Origin: JBBPZK01 sp965219175
GTDB taxonomy: Bacteria > Actinomycetota > Rubrobacteria > Rubrobacterales > Rubrobacteraceae
Length of the DNA: 64,000 nucleotides
NCBI GenBank assembly: GCA_965219175.1
Contig: CBDCNI010000001.1
Coordinates: 806,001 to 870,000, forward strand
Reading direction: 5' to 3'
Part shown: positions 1 to 7,216 of the stretch, in pieces
How positions within the stretch are numbered: position 1 is the first letter of the stretch
How the letters are laid out: each line of letters begins with the position of its first letter
The notes under the pieces: generated by a model
What the model saw: the letters and a program-made list of their open reading frames with translations, nothing else
Databases searched by the model: none
What the model was told of the DNA's origin: nothing
Translations under genes and position numbers: made by a program

Positions 1-1908
1 TTCCTCGCACTCTCCCGCTACGGAAACATTAAGCTCGGACCGGCCCACTCAAAGCCCGATTTCAGCACTTTCTCCTGGGCCTCGATGTTGTTCGCCGCCG
101 GCATCGGCACGGACGTTATGTTCTTCTCGGTCGCTGAGCCCGTCACCCAGTATCTCTCCCCGCCAACCGGCAAGGGCCAGACGCTTGAGGCGGCGAGAGA
201 AGGGACCGTGTGGACTCTCTTCCATTACGGCATAACAGGCTGGTCGATGTACGCGCTGATGGGGATATCGTTGGCTTACTTCGCCTACCGGATGAACCTG
301 CCTTTGAGTATCCGGTCGGCGTTGTATCCCATCTTCGGCAAGCGCATCTTCGGCCCGCTCGGACACGGCGTGGACCTCGCCGCCGTTCTCGGCACGATCT
401 TCGGCATCGCCACCTCGCTCGGGATCGGGGTGGTCTTCCTCAACTACGGGCTGAAGCTCCTTTTCGGCATACCCGAAGGACTGACGGCGCAGATCGGGCT
501 GGTGCTGCTCGCCATCGTGGTCGCGACGATCTCGGCGGTCAGCGGCGTGGATAGGGGCATCCGGCGCCTCTCGGAGCTCAACGTGTGGCTCACGCTCGGA
601 CTGGCCGCTTTTATCCTCGTCACCGGCAGCACCGTCTTCCTGCTGAACGCGATGGTGCTCAACGTCGGCGACTACATTAGCAACTTCGCGAGCCTCACGA
701 TGCAGACGTTCGCATTCGACCGGCCTACGAGCTGGCTGGATAGCTGGACGCTCTTTTTCTGGGCGTGGTGGATAGCTTGGGCTTCTTTCGTCGGGTTGTT
801 CCTGGCCCGGATCTCACGCGGGCGCACGATCCGGCAGTTCGTCGCAGGTACCCTCATCATCCCGTTCCTGTACATCCTGATGTGGGTCTCTATCTTCGGC
901 AACAGCGCCATCGAGCTCGTGAGGAACGGCAACGCCCAGTTCGGCCAGACCGCAATGAACCAGCCCGAGCAAGGCTTCTATATCCTGCTCCAGCAGTATC
1001 CCGCCTTCCCGGTCATCGCCTCAATCGCCATCTTCGCCGGGCTGCTGTTCTACGTAACCTCCGCCGACTCCGGGGCGTTGGTAATGGCGAACCTCACCTC
1101 GTACCGAAAGACGCCGCGGGACGACGCCGCCAACTGGGTACGGATCTTCTGGGCCGCCACCACAGGCCTGCTCACCCTGGCAATGCTCGTAGTCGGCGGG
1201 ATAACGACGATGCAGAGCGCCACGATCATCATGGGCCTGCCGTTCGGGTTCGTTATGGTCCTGCTGATGTTCGGACTGTACAAAGCCCTGCGCGTCGAAA
1301 GCTTCCGCGAGGACAGCATCCGCCATAGCCTGCCCGCGCGCCTCTCCGGCCGCAGCACCAACCCCGACGGCGACCGCGGAGTCGCAAGGACCTGGCAGCA
1401 ACGACTAAGACGCAGCATGAGCTTCCCGGACTATAAAAAAGCCTCGCAGTTCCTCTCCGAAGTCGCGCTCCCGGCCCTCAAAGAAGTCGCCGAAGAGCTT
1501 CGCGAACACGGCATCGAAGCAGAAGTACACGACGGCACAGGCAGCTCAAACAGCACGAACGGCTCAAGTAGTACAAATGGATCAAACGGCGCGAATGGTG
1601 CGAGTAGCACGAACGGCGCGGATAACCCGGACGGCCTGGGACAATCCTACGTCGAGCTCGTGGCGGAGCTCGGGGAAGGAGAGCCGTTCCAGTACCGGCT
1701 GGCTCCGCAGGAGGCCTGGATGCCGGTGTACGGAGACCAGTCTCTGCGCGAGGGAGACGTCTACTACCGGCTCGACGTGCATCTGCGCGAGGGCGGCCAG
1801 GGCTACGACGTGATGGGCTACACCCACAGTCAGCTCATCGACGACATCCTCGACCAGTACGAGCAACACGTAGAGTTCATGCGCCTCAATGCCGAAGCCC
1901 TGCGGTGA
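1..1908 (+). CDS. betT: BCCT-family choline/betaine transporter, 5' end outside window
   Basis: Secondary transporter of the betaine/choline/carnitine family in the cytoplasmic membrane, importing a quaternary ammonium osmolyte. The reading frame is open from base 1 (FLALSRYGN..., before the first ATG at 85), so the N-terminus is missing. The segment FAAGIGTDVMFFSVAEPVTQ carries the GIGxD variant typical of proton-coupled BetT-type choline carriers rather than the glycine-rich GMGIG of sodium-coupled BetP. About ten hydrophobic segments are followed by a long cytoplasmic tail (roughly the last 200 residues) resembling the regulatory C-terminus of E. coli BetT. The tail is interrupted by a Ser/Thr/Asn/Gly-rich linker encoded near 1547-1623. 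Family assignment is firm; choline as substrate is inferred. Confidence 0.9.
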   Translation, partial: FLALSRYGNIKLGPAHSKPDFSTFSWASMLFAAGIGTDVMFFSVAEPVTQYLSPPTGKGQTLEAAREGTVWTLFHYGITGWSMYALMGISLAYFAYRMNLPLSIRSALYPIFGKRIFGPLGHGVDLAAVLGTIFGIATSLGIGVVFLNYGLKLLFGIPEGLTAQIGLVLLAIVVATISAVSGVDRGIRRLSELNVWLTLGLAAFILVTGSTVFLLNAMVLNVGDYISNFASLTMQTFAFDRPTSWLDSWTLFFWAWWIAWASFVGLFLARISRGRTIRQFVAGTLIIPFLYILMWVSIFGNSAIELVRNGNAQFGQTAMNQPEQGFYILLQQYPAFPVIASIAIFAGLLFYVTSADSGALVMANLTSYRKTPRDDAANWVRIFWAATTGLLTLAMLVVGGITTMQSATIIMGLPFGFVMVLLMFGLYKALRVESFREDSIRHSLPARLSGRSTNPDGDRGVARTWQQRLRRSMSFPDYKKASQFLSEVALPALKEVAEELREHGIEAEVHDGTGSSNSTNGSSSTNGSNGANGASSTNGADNPDGLGQSYVELVAELGEGEPFQYRLAPQEAWMPVYGDQSLREGDVYYRLDVHLREGGQGYDVMGYTHSQLIDDILDQYEQHVEFMRLNAEALR

Positions 1909-2108
1909 GCAAGGCCGGAACCCATCCTGGACGTAGATAACCTCGACTGCCATCTCGCGTGGTCCGGGGTGTTTGGTCCTAGACAGATAGCAGTCGGGGG
2001 AAGCAGGTAGCGAGCGGTACAAGACTCGGCTAGACTGATCTCATGGACGGGTAAGACGGCGAGGAACGGACGGAACGAGCCAGAGGATGTCTGGGCAGCG
2101 AATCGTGT

Positions 2109-2131
2109 ATAGTGTCGTATTGTGATACTAT
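2109..2131. promoter_or_regulatory. Inverted repeat overlapping the hicA start (candidate operator)
   Basis: An imperfect inverted repeat, ATAGTGTC - 7 nt - GATACTAT (one mismatched pair per arm), ends on the hicA ATG. HicB antitoxins usually repress their own operon through a C-terminal DNA-binding domain, so this is a reasonable operator candidate. No binding evidence exists here. Confidence 0.35.
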
Positions 2132-2396
2132 GAAGCTCGGTAGAAAGCACCGCAAAACGCTCGGGGCAATCTTCGAAGATCCGGTACGCTCGAACGTAGC
2201 CTGGAGCGATGTGGAGAAGCTGTTGGTAGCGTTGGGAGTTGAGGTTGGTGAGGGAAGAGGTTCGCGGGTTCGTGTCTATCTGAACGGCGTGCGGGCCGTG
2301 TTCCATCGTCCTCATCCGCAGAAAGAGACTGACAAGGGAGCGCTCAAGTCGGTACGGAGGTTCCTGGTAGGGGCTGGGATTGAGCCGGAGGAGTAG
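2130..2396 (+). CDS. hicA: HicA-type mRNA interferase toxin
   Basis: Small basic protein of 88 residues matching the actinobacterial HicA (YcfA-like) toxin family, predicted to cleave mRNA when not bound by its antitoxin. It begins MKLGRKHRKTL and carries the family signature GRGSRVRVYLNGVRAVFHRP, including a histidine-rich turn (FHRPHP). A GTG at 2112 would add six residues, but the ATG at 2130 fits the usual family start. hicB follows after four bases, and its Shine-Dalgarno (ccggaggag) lies inside the end of hicA, so the two are co-transcribed. HicA-first order is typical. Confidence 0.85.
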   Translation: MKLGRKHRKTLGAIFEDPVRSNVAWSDVEKLLVALGVEVGEGRGSRVRVYLNGVRAVFHRPHPQKETDKGALKSVRRFLVGAGIEPEE

Positions 2397-2400
2397 AAAG

Positions 2401-2721
2401 ATGTTGAAGTACAGAGGATATACAGGGCACGCCGAGTTCGATGATGAGGTGGGACTGTTTCACGGCGAAGTGCTCGACTTGCGAGATGTGATCACCTTCC
2501 AGGGCACGAGCGTCGAAGAGTTGGAGAGAGAGTTTCGCGACTCGGTAGACGACTACCTGGAGTTCTGTGAAGAGCGCGGTGAAGAGCCGGACAGACCGTT
2601 TTCGGGACGGCTGATGCTTCGACTGTCGCCGAACGTCCACCGAGACATGTACGTGCGCGCCCGGCAGGAGGGCAAGAGTCTCAACCAGTGGATCGCGGAG
2701 AAGCTAGAGCAAGCGAGCTGA
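2401..2721 (+). CDS. hicB: HicB-type antitoxin
   Basis: Antitoxin partner of the preceding HicA, 106 residues. The N-terminal half (YTGHAEFDDEVGLFHGEVL ... FQGTSVEELEREF) is the RNase-H-like HicB fold. The C-terminal part (RLSPNVHRDMYVRARQEGKSLNQW) is a ribbon-helix-helix/Arc-type DNA-binding module, which neutralises HicA and autoregulates the operon in known family members. Start chosen at the ATG at 2401, preceded by a strong ggagg; the longer TTG-initiated frame would overlap hicA. Part of this gene is duplicated as a remnant at 3451-3509. Confidence 0.87.
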   Translation: MLKYRGYTGHAEFDDEVGLFHGEVLDLRDVITFQGTSVEELEREFRDSVDDYLEFCEERGEEPDRPFSGRLMLRLSPNVHRDMYVRARQEGKSLNQWIAEKLEQAS

Positions 2722-2772
2722 GACTCAAGTAACCGTGTTCAAGTCTAGTATTAGAGAACGTTCAGCTTATGG

Positions 2773-2778
2773 TAGTGT
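2773..2778 (+). promoter_or_regulatory. -10 box (TAGTGT) just before mntA
   Basis: A TANNNT hexamer ends six bases before the ATG at 2785 and no Shine-Dalgarno is visible between them. The geometry predicts a transcript starting at or next to the start codon (leaderless). Confidence 0.4.
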
Positions 2779-2784
2779 GATCGC

Positions 2785-3096
2785 ATGATCCCTCTGGTCG
2801 AAGACAAAAAAACGGAGATTGCTGCGGTTTGCCAGCGCTACGGCGTCGAGCGACTAGACCTCTTCGGATCTGCGAGTGGAGAGGGGTTCGATCCCGGCCG
2901 CAGCGACCTGGACTTCGTCGTGACCTTCGAGCGGACAAACTCACTGAACCTCTTCGACCGCTATTTCTGTTTGAAAGAAGACCTGGAAAGTCTCTTCAGG
3001 CGAGAGGTGGACCTGGTGATGGAGGGAGCGCTCCGCAAGGATCAACGCTTCGCCGATGGCGTAGCCGAAACACGTGTTGCTCTGTATGCGGCCTGA
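2785..3096 (+). CDS. mntA: MntA-type nucleotidyltransferase antitoxin
   Basis: Minimal nucleotidyltransferase of 103 residues. The catalytic signature is clear: DLFGSASGEGFDPGRSDLDF (GSxS followed by DxD) and a later conserved Asp in REVDLVMEG. In characterised MntA/HepT pairs this enzyme adds AMP groups to the HepT toxin at a tyrosine and silences it. The next gene is HepT and the two overlap by 11 bp, which supports that pairing. Initiation appears leaderless. Family is secure; AMPylation is inferred from homologues. Confidence 0.85.
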   Translation: MIPLVEDKKTEIAAVCQRYGVERLDLFGSASGEGFDPGRSDLDFVVTFERTNSLNLFDRYFCLKEDLESLFRREVDLVMEGALRKDQRFADGVAETRVALYAA

Positions 3097-3430
3097 GCGA
3101 ACCCCACGGACCCTTGAACAAATAAAAGATTCCGTTTCCTTCGTCATGACCGCGACGGAAGGAAAGACGCTGGAAGATTACTCCGATGACCGTCTCTTGC
3201 GTCAGGCGGTAGAGCGGAACCTGGAGATCGTGGGAGAAGCTGTAGGACGCTTGAGTCGGGACGACCCGGATACAGCCACTCGCCTTAGCGAGCACGAGAG
3301 GATAGTGGCTTTCCGCAACGTCCTCATTCACGGCTACGACCTCGTGGATGACGAGTTGGTATGGGATACCATTGAGACAAAGCTCCCCATTTTGCTTGCG
3401 GAGGTCGAGAATCTCCTGTGGGAGAAATGA
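3086..3430 (+). CDS. hepT: HepT-type toxin (DUF86)
   Basis: All-helical HEPN-domain protein of 114 residues. The RNase signature R-x4-6-H-x-Y appears as RNVLIHGY near the C-terminus, and this Tyr is the AMPylation target in related systems. The N-terminus (MRPERTPRTLEQIKDSVSF) and ERNLEIVGEAVGRLS are typical of DUF86 proteins. Start placed at the ATG at 3086, inside the end of mntA; a GTG at 3074 would only add a short unconserved stretch. Confidence 0.85.
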   Translation: MRPERTPRTLEQIKDSVSFVMTATEGKTLEDYSDDRLLRQAVERNLEIVGEAVGRLSRDDPDTATRLSEHERIVAFRNVLIHGYDLVDDELVWDTIETKLPILLAEVENLLWEK

Positions 3431-3450
3431 TCATACGCAATGATGACGGT

Positions 3451-3509
3451 GCGACTCGGTAGACGACTACCTGGAGTTCTGCGAGGAGCGTGGCGAAGAG
3501 CCGGACGGA
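3451..3509 (+). pseudogene. Remnant duplicate of hicB
   Basis: About 59 bases nearly identical to hicB positions 2537-2595, encoding the same DSVDDYLEFCEERGEEPD segment with a few silent-looking third-position changes. Similarity stops abruptly on both sides, so this is a detached internal fragment rather than a gene. It shows past duplication or recombination within the island. Confidence 0.75.
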
Positions 3510-3550
3510 CTTCCCGGAGCCTAGAAGATTACGCAGCCGTAGCCGGGACG

Positions 3551-3567
3551 GTATTATTAGAGAAATA
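3551..3567 (+). repeat. 17-nt AT-rich sequence repeated at 57369-57385
   Basis: GTATTATTAGAGAAATA occurs here, 21 bases before the ATG at 3589, and again exactly at 57369-57385 upstream of the multicopper oxidase. A shorter core, TATTAGAGAA, lies at 2749-2758 before mntA. An AT-rich exact 17-mer is unexpected in DNA this GC-rich; it may be a promoter or regulator site. Confidence 0.5.
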
Positions 3568-3588
3568 CCTTCTCAGCGAGGTAGTGAA

Positions 3589-3798
3589 ATGGCACAGATC
3601 GACCCGAACAATGAGGCAATGAAGCAGGCTCTGAAAGAAGCGCTAACCGAAACCTTGCACGAGCAACGGGAACTACTGCACGAGGTTTTCGCCGAGGTGC
3701 TGGAAGACTTCGCGCTCGCTGAAGCGATAAGGGAAGGTCGCCAGACCGAGCGTGCGGAGCGTAACGAGGTTTTCGACGTTCTGGTAGGCAAGGCGTAG
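3589..3798 (+). CDS. Small helical protein, possible antitoxin
   Basis: 69-residue, strongly charged, all-helical protein (MAQIDPNNEAMKQALKEALT...). A central segment, LLHEVFAEVLEDFALAEAIREGR, resembles C-terminal tails of small antitoxin-like proteins found before PIN or DUF433 genes, but I cannot name a family. The ATG at 3589 is preceded by gaggtagtga and is preferred over an upstream TTG/ATG in frame. It sits between MntA/HepT and the broken DUF433 gene, so a toxin-antitoxin role is inferred from position only. Confidence 0.5.
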   Translation: MAQIDPNNEAMKQALKEALTETLHEQRELLHEVFAEVLEDFALAEAIREGRQTERAERNEVFDVLVGKA

Positions 3799-3810
3799 AG
3801 ACGGTAGAAA

Positions 3811-4034
3811 ATGAATTTCGAGCGTATTACAACAGATCCCCAAGTCTTCGGCGGCAAACCGTGTATTCGGGGACTGCGTTTCCCGGTGTCGCGGCTACTG
3901 GGACTGCTGGCTGCTGGGCAAACGCCGGTGGAGATTCTGTCTTCTTACCCTACCTGGAGGGCGAGGACATACAGGCTGCTATCCAGTACGCGGCTTTTCT
4001 GGCAGATGAGCAGGTGGTCGAGTTTGCCTCGTGA
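3811..4034 (+). pseudogene. DUF433 antitoxin gene with a 1-nt frameshift
   Basis: The first 47 or so codons encode a good DUF433 domain (ITTDPQVFGGKPCIRGLRFP, a winged-helix-like antitoxin). At 3947-3951 (taccctacc) one base is missing relative to the family. After it the conserved continuation YLEGEDIQAAIQYAAFLADE resumes in another frame and stops at 4032-4034. As written, the open frame runs on to 4059 with unrelated residues. Its usual DUF5615 partner is absent; the nuclease gene at 4053 starts instead. Either a true pseudogene or a one-base sequence error. Confidence 0.7.
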
Positions 4035-4052
4035 GAGCGCTCCACGTCTACC

Positions 4053-5462
4053 ATGTTGATGCAAGATCCCGAAAAGCGCCGACAACTCATTGCAGAGTAT
4101 GGTCAGTTACGCGAATTACCTGTCGATAAGGCTTCTGCTCGCGGTCAACGATTCAATTACTTTTTGGCGGAACTCCTACAAAGCTGGGGTATCAAAGCTT
4201 CTTCGTCTATCAGAGCTTCAGGAGAGATAGATGTTGGTTTCGAGCTAGAGGGACAGCGCTTCGTTGTTGAGGCAAAGTGGGAGCAGAAACGAACCGATAC
4301 AGGGCCAATAGCGAAGCTTCAAAAGCGCCTTCGCCAGCGATTAGGAGGCACCATCGGTCTGTTTATCTCCATGTCTGGATACACAGAAGACGCCCTCAAT
4401 GACTTGAAAGAAGGAGAGCAACTTGCTGTACTATGTCTCTCACGGGAGCATTTTGAGGCGATGCTTTCCGGCTTCGTTCCACCGAATGAGTTGTTGAGTG
4501 AGTTGGTAACCGGCTTCGTTCCACCGAATGAGTTGTTGAGTGAGTTGGTAACGAGGGCTTCTCTAAGAGGAGAAGCTTATGTTTCTTTGACCTCGCTATT
4601 CGATGCTCCGTTTGTGGACCAGCATAGATTCTCTTTTGAATCTCCCTCTGAATTGGAAGAACTGCTGGAAGATTCGATTCCTGGCTTCAAAGCAGAAGTA
4701 GCAGTTTCTTCATTGCCGTTTGGTCAGAGCGGCGTAGCTATCTTAGCTCCCAGTCAAATTCTGCTTACCCTATCTCAAGGGATTTTTGAAGTCGATTTAG
4801 AGAAACAGAGCTTCCGCCTGTGGTTACCGATCCCACAATGCTCTAGGAATGTGCTAATCACGCAAAACGGGTCAGCTTATGTGGTTAGAAAAGAAGGCGT
4901 AGCTCGGTATCTGGATGGGGAACTAACCTTTGTAGGAGGTGGTCTTATTGGCAACGTGTCTCTGTCCGAAGGCGTTGATGGAGCCGTATGGGCCTTTAGC
5001 AATGGAGATCCTGATGGAGCGCCCGCTATGCTGTTGCGTCTTGGTGAGTATCTCGGCGACCAAGAATGCTTCGTGCTCGATTATGCTCCAGCAAGCGGAG
5101 TCAATGCTGCACAGATAAATTCAGATAGTTTTCTTACTGTTGGCAGTGCCGGTATTGGGATCGCACAGTTGAACTCAGCAACGGAAGTAATTACGCGGGA
5201 CCTTACTAATGCTATGGGATTGGCGAGACTTTCTTCGGGTCTGTTTATCGTAGCCTCAGACTGCGCGAAGCCTGTAACCCCAACTCGTGCCAAGAGCATG
5301 GTTTGTCTATCTGAGGTCAATACTGCTGACAAAACGGTTACTCGTATAGCTGAACTAAACCTGACGGGGGCTGTGTCCGAACTTGCTACAGATTCTGAGA
5401 ACAGTGGTTACCTTTGCTCACATCTCTCTGGGAAAGGCGTCGTTGTCAGGTTTAGTTTTTAG
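4053..5462 (+). CDS. PD-(D/E)XK (Mrr-like) nuclease fused to a propeller-like domain
   Basis: 469-residue two-part protein. Residues ~30-135 form a restriction-endonuclease-like (Mrr-type) domain with the core GEID (D60) ... VVEAKWEQ (E73, K75), followed by GTIGLFISMSGYTEDAL as in Mrr_cat proteins. Residues ~170-469 consist of repeated short beta-strand units (for example VLITQNGSAYVV, LARLSSGLFIVAS) suggestive of a six- or seven-bladed propeller sensor; this is a visual judgement. A perfect in-frame tandem duplication of GFVPPNELLSELVT (residues 140-153 and 154-167) separates the two parts. The gene is clearly less GC-rich than its neighbours and sits in a toxin/defence island, suggesting transfer and a nucleic-acid defence role. 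No such role is demonstrated. Confidence 0.7.
   Translation: MLMQDPEKRRQLIAEYGQLRELPVDKASARGQRFNYFLAELLQSWGIKASSSIRASGEIDVGFELEGQRFVVEAKWEQKRTDTGPIAKLQKRLRQRLGGTIGLFISMSGYTEDALNDLKEGEQLAVLCLSREHFEAMLSGFVPPNELLSELVTGFVPPNELLSELVTRASLRGEAYVSLTSLFDAPFVDQHRFSFESPSELEELLEDSIPGFKAEVAVSSLPFGQSGVAILAPSQILLTLSQGIFEVDLEKQSFRLWLPIPQCSRNVLITQNGSAYVVRKEGVARYLDGELTFVGGGLIGNVSLSEGVDGAVWAFSNGDPDGAPAMLLRLGEYLGDQECFVLDYAPASGVNAAQINSDSFLTVGSAGIGIAQLNSATEVITRDLTNAMGLARLSSGLFIVASDCAKPVTPTRAKSMVCLSEVNTADKTVTRIAELNLTGAVSELATDSENSGYLCSHLSGKGVVVRFSF
4469..4552 (+). repeat. In-frame 42-bp tandem duplication
   Basis: Two copies of a 42-base unit are identical base for base and encode GFVPPNELLSELVT twice. Perfect identity implies a recent event. 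It lengthens the linker between nuclease and propeller-like regions without breaking the frame. Confidence 0.85.
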
Positions 5463-5487
5463 AGTCTCGTATAGAGGAGCGGGAAAT

Positions 5488-5682
5488 TTACTTACGCATA
5501 CTCGGATTTAGCACCTTCTTTCGCAGGCGGATGGACTCTGGGGTGATCTCGACTAGCTCGTCGTCGCCGATGTATTCGAGGGCGTCTTCGAGGAAAAGCT
5601 TGCGGGGTGGGGTGAGGTTCAGGGCGTCGTCGGCTCCGGTGGAGTGGACGTTGGTTAGCTTCTTATTCTTGCACGGCTTCAT
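5488..5682 (-). pseudogene. C-terminal remnant of typA/bipA
   Basis: The 64 codons match the extreme C-terminus of the ribosome-associated GTPase TypA/BipA: KPCKNKKLTNVHSTGADDAL, then LTPPRKLFLEDALEYI and DDELVEITPESIRLRKK. All upstream domains (G domain, domains II-III, most of the C-terminal domain) are missing, and the sequence 5' of the fragment does not resemble TypA. It is therefore a severed gene end inside the accessory island, likely marking an integration or rearrangement junction. Translation as a free peptide is improbable. Confidence 0.75.
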
Positions 5683-5744
5683 GGAAAGACCCGGAAGACC
5701 AATGGTAGACTTCCTGAGGAAGGCGTCGAAAGAAAGAGGCTGTC

Positions 5745-5969
5745 GTGACGCAGGTGGCGGAGCGTATAACGGTGGATCCGGAGCAATGCGGTGGCCGGCC
5801 TTGTGTCCGGGGCATGCGCATTCGGGTGATCGACATTCTGGATCTTCTGGCTAACGGACTTTCTCCCGAGCAAATCATCGGAGAGATGCCGGACCTTGAG
5901 CTGGAAGACGTTTACGCGAGCCTGCGGTTTGCGAGTCGTAGGTTGGACCACCCCGTCGTAGCTGCTTGA
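5745..5969 (+). CDS. DUF433 antitoxin
   Basis: 74-residue DUF433 protein: RITVDPEQCGGRPCVRGMRI, then VIDILDLLANGLSPEQIIGE, a helix-turn-helix-like domain used as antitoxin with DUF5615 PIN-like toxins. GTG start at 5745. Its stop overlaps the TTG start of the next gene, so the pair is translationally coupled. Intact counterpart of the broken copy at 3811-4034. Confidence 0.8.
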   Translation: MTQVAERITVDPEQCGGRPCVRGMRIRVIDILDLLANGLSPEQIIGEMPDLELEDVYASLRFASRRLDHPVVAA

Positions 5970-6313
5970 TCCTCTGGCTTGACGCACAGCTTTCACCCTA
6001 CATGGCGCGATGGATCTCCGAAGAATTAGGCATAGAATCGTACCCGGTTCGGGAACTCGGCCTACGTGATGCTAAAGACCGGGAGATCTCTTTAGCTGCT
6101 CGGGAGACGGGTGCCGCCGTATTGGCTAAAGACAGCGACTTTGTTCTTCTACTCGAACAACTTGGTCCTCCACTACAAATCCTGTGGCTCACGATCGGCA
6201 ACACATCCAACGCGCATCTCAGGGAAGTCATGACAAAGAGCTTCGCTCCAGCCTGGGAACTCGTTCAACGGGGTGAGTCTCTGGTCGAGATCACGGGGCC
6301 GCATGAGCGTTAA
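5966..6313 (+). CDS. DUF5615 PIN-like toxin
   Basis: 115-residue PIN-fold protein of the DUF5615 type. The conserved acidic residues are visible: LWLDAQLSP at the N-terminus, then LRDAKDREI and VLAKDSDF. Such proteins are predicted RNases and pair with an upstream DUF433 antitoxin, as here. A TTG start overlaps the antitoxin stop. The last codons overlap the next gene (ATG at 6303). Confidence 0.8.
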   Translation: MILWLDAQLSPYMARWISEELGIESYPVRELGLRDAKDREISLAARETGAAVLAKDSDFVLLLEQLGPPLQILWLTIGNTSNAHLREVMTKSFAPAWELVQRGESLVEITGPHER

Positions 6314-6668
6314 GCTGACGGGTGTGATCTTCGTTGTGGCCGGGGCGCTTCATTTCCTCGCGCCCGACGCCTATGAGCGGATCATGCCGCCCTACCTGCC
6401 GCTCCACCGCGAGTTGGTCTATCTAAGCGGCGCATTGGAGATCTTGGGTGGGATGGGGCTGTTTACCGAACGGGCCAGATCTTTCGCGGGGATCGGGCTC
6501 GTTCTGCTACTCCTCGCGGTGTGGCCGGCGAACTTGCAGATGTTGCTGGATGCGCGTGCCGCCGGGAAACCTTCGTGGTGGGTGGCGCTTCTGTGGGTGC
6601 GGTTGCCGTTGCAGCTCTTGCTTATCGCGTGGGTCTGGCGCGTCTCGCGCTCTCGTTCCGGAGCCTAG
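6303..6668 (+). CDS. DoxX-like integral membrane protein
   Basis: 121 residues with four hydrophobic segments. GVIFVVAGALHFLAPDAYER followed by LSGALEILGGMGLF is the pattern of DoxX/DoxD-like membrane proteins. The function of this subgroup is unknown. The ATG at 6303 lies inside the end of the toxin gene, so it may be read on the same mRNA, though it looks like a chromosomal gene next to the island rather than part of a toxin system. Confidence 0.7.
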   Translation: MSVKLTGVIFVVAGALHFLAPDAYERIMPPYLPLHRELVYLSGALEILGGMGLFTERARSFAGIGLVLLLLAVWPANLQMLLDARAAGKPSWWVALLWVRLPLQLLLIAWVWRVSRSRSGA

Positions 6669-6683
6669 CGTCCGGGCGGTACG

Positions 6684-7094
6684 TCAGCGGATGAAGAATA
6701 GATAGTAGGCGAGGTACAGGAAGGCGGCGCTGCAGGCCAGGCCTGCAGCGTAGATCAGGGCTTTACCAAGAGGGGAAGATCTGCTCCAGAGCGCGCTGAA
6801 CCGGCGGGTGAGCTTCCTGAGCCTCACCTCGGCCCAGTCGAGGAAGCGGGCGGCGACCTTCACCTCGCCGGCGAGTATCATCAGCCCGATAAACACGGTT
6901 CCCCAGCCGGGGCCGGGCAAGGGGGCGAGCACGAGGCTCCCGACCGCGATAATGACGCCGAGGATCACGATGAAGACCCTCAGGAGCAGGTGACGGCGTC
7001 CGGTCTCCTGGCGACGGCGATAGCGGTCTTTGAAGCGGCTACCGGGCTCGCTCTCCGTGAACTGCTTCCAGTTTTGTTTCGCTTCTTTGAGCAT
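6684..7094 (-). CDS. PGPGW-motif transmembrane protein
   Basis: 136 residues. The core LVLAPLPGPGWGTVFIGLMI identifies the actinobacterial PGPGW membrane protein family. Two helices flank the motif, with a third at the C-terminus (ALIYAAGLACSAAFLYLAYY). The basic N-terminal third (RFKDRYRRRQETGRRH) should lie in the cytoplasm. No biochemical function is known. Convergent with the DoxX-like gene. Confidence 0.8.
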   Translation of the reverse strand: MLKEAKQNWKQFTESEPGSRFKDRYRRRQETGRRHLLLRVFIVILGVIIAVGSLVLAPLPGPGWGTVFIGLMILAGEVKVAARFLDWAEVRLRKLTRRFSALWSRSSPLGKALIYAAGLACSAAFLYLAYYLFFIR

Positions 7095-7216
7095 GATCCT
7101 CGACTAAGTCTTCCTACCACCATATCTAACCACAAGGAGCCGCTCCTGTGTTTTTGTACCGTGCAGCGGGTTGGCCGATGCGGTATACCAGAAGTGTACA
7201 GTTTTCACGAACGGAG

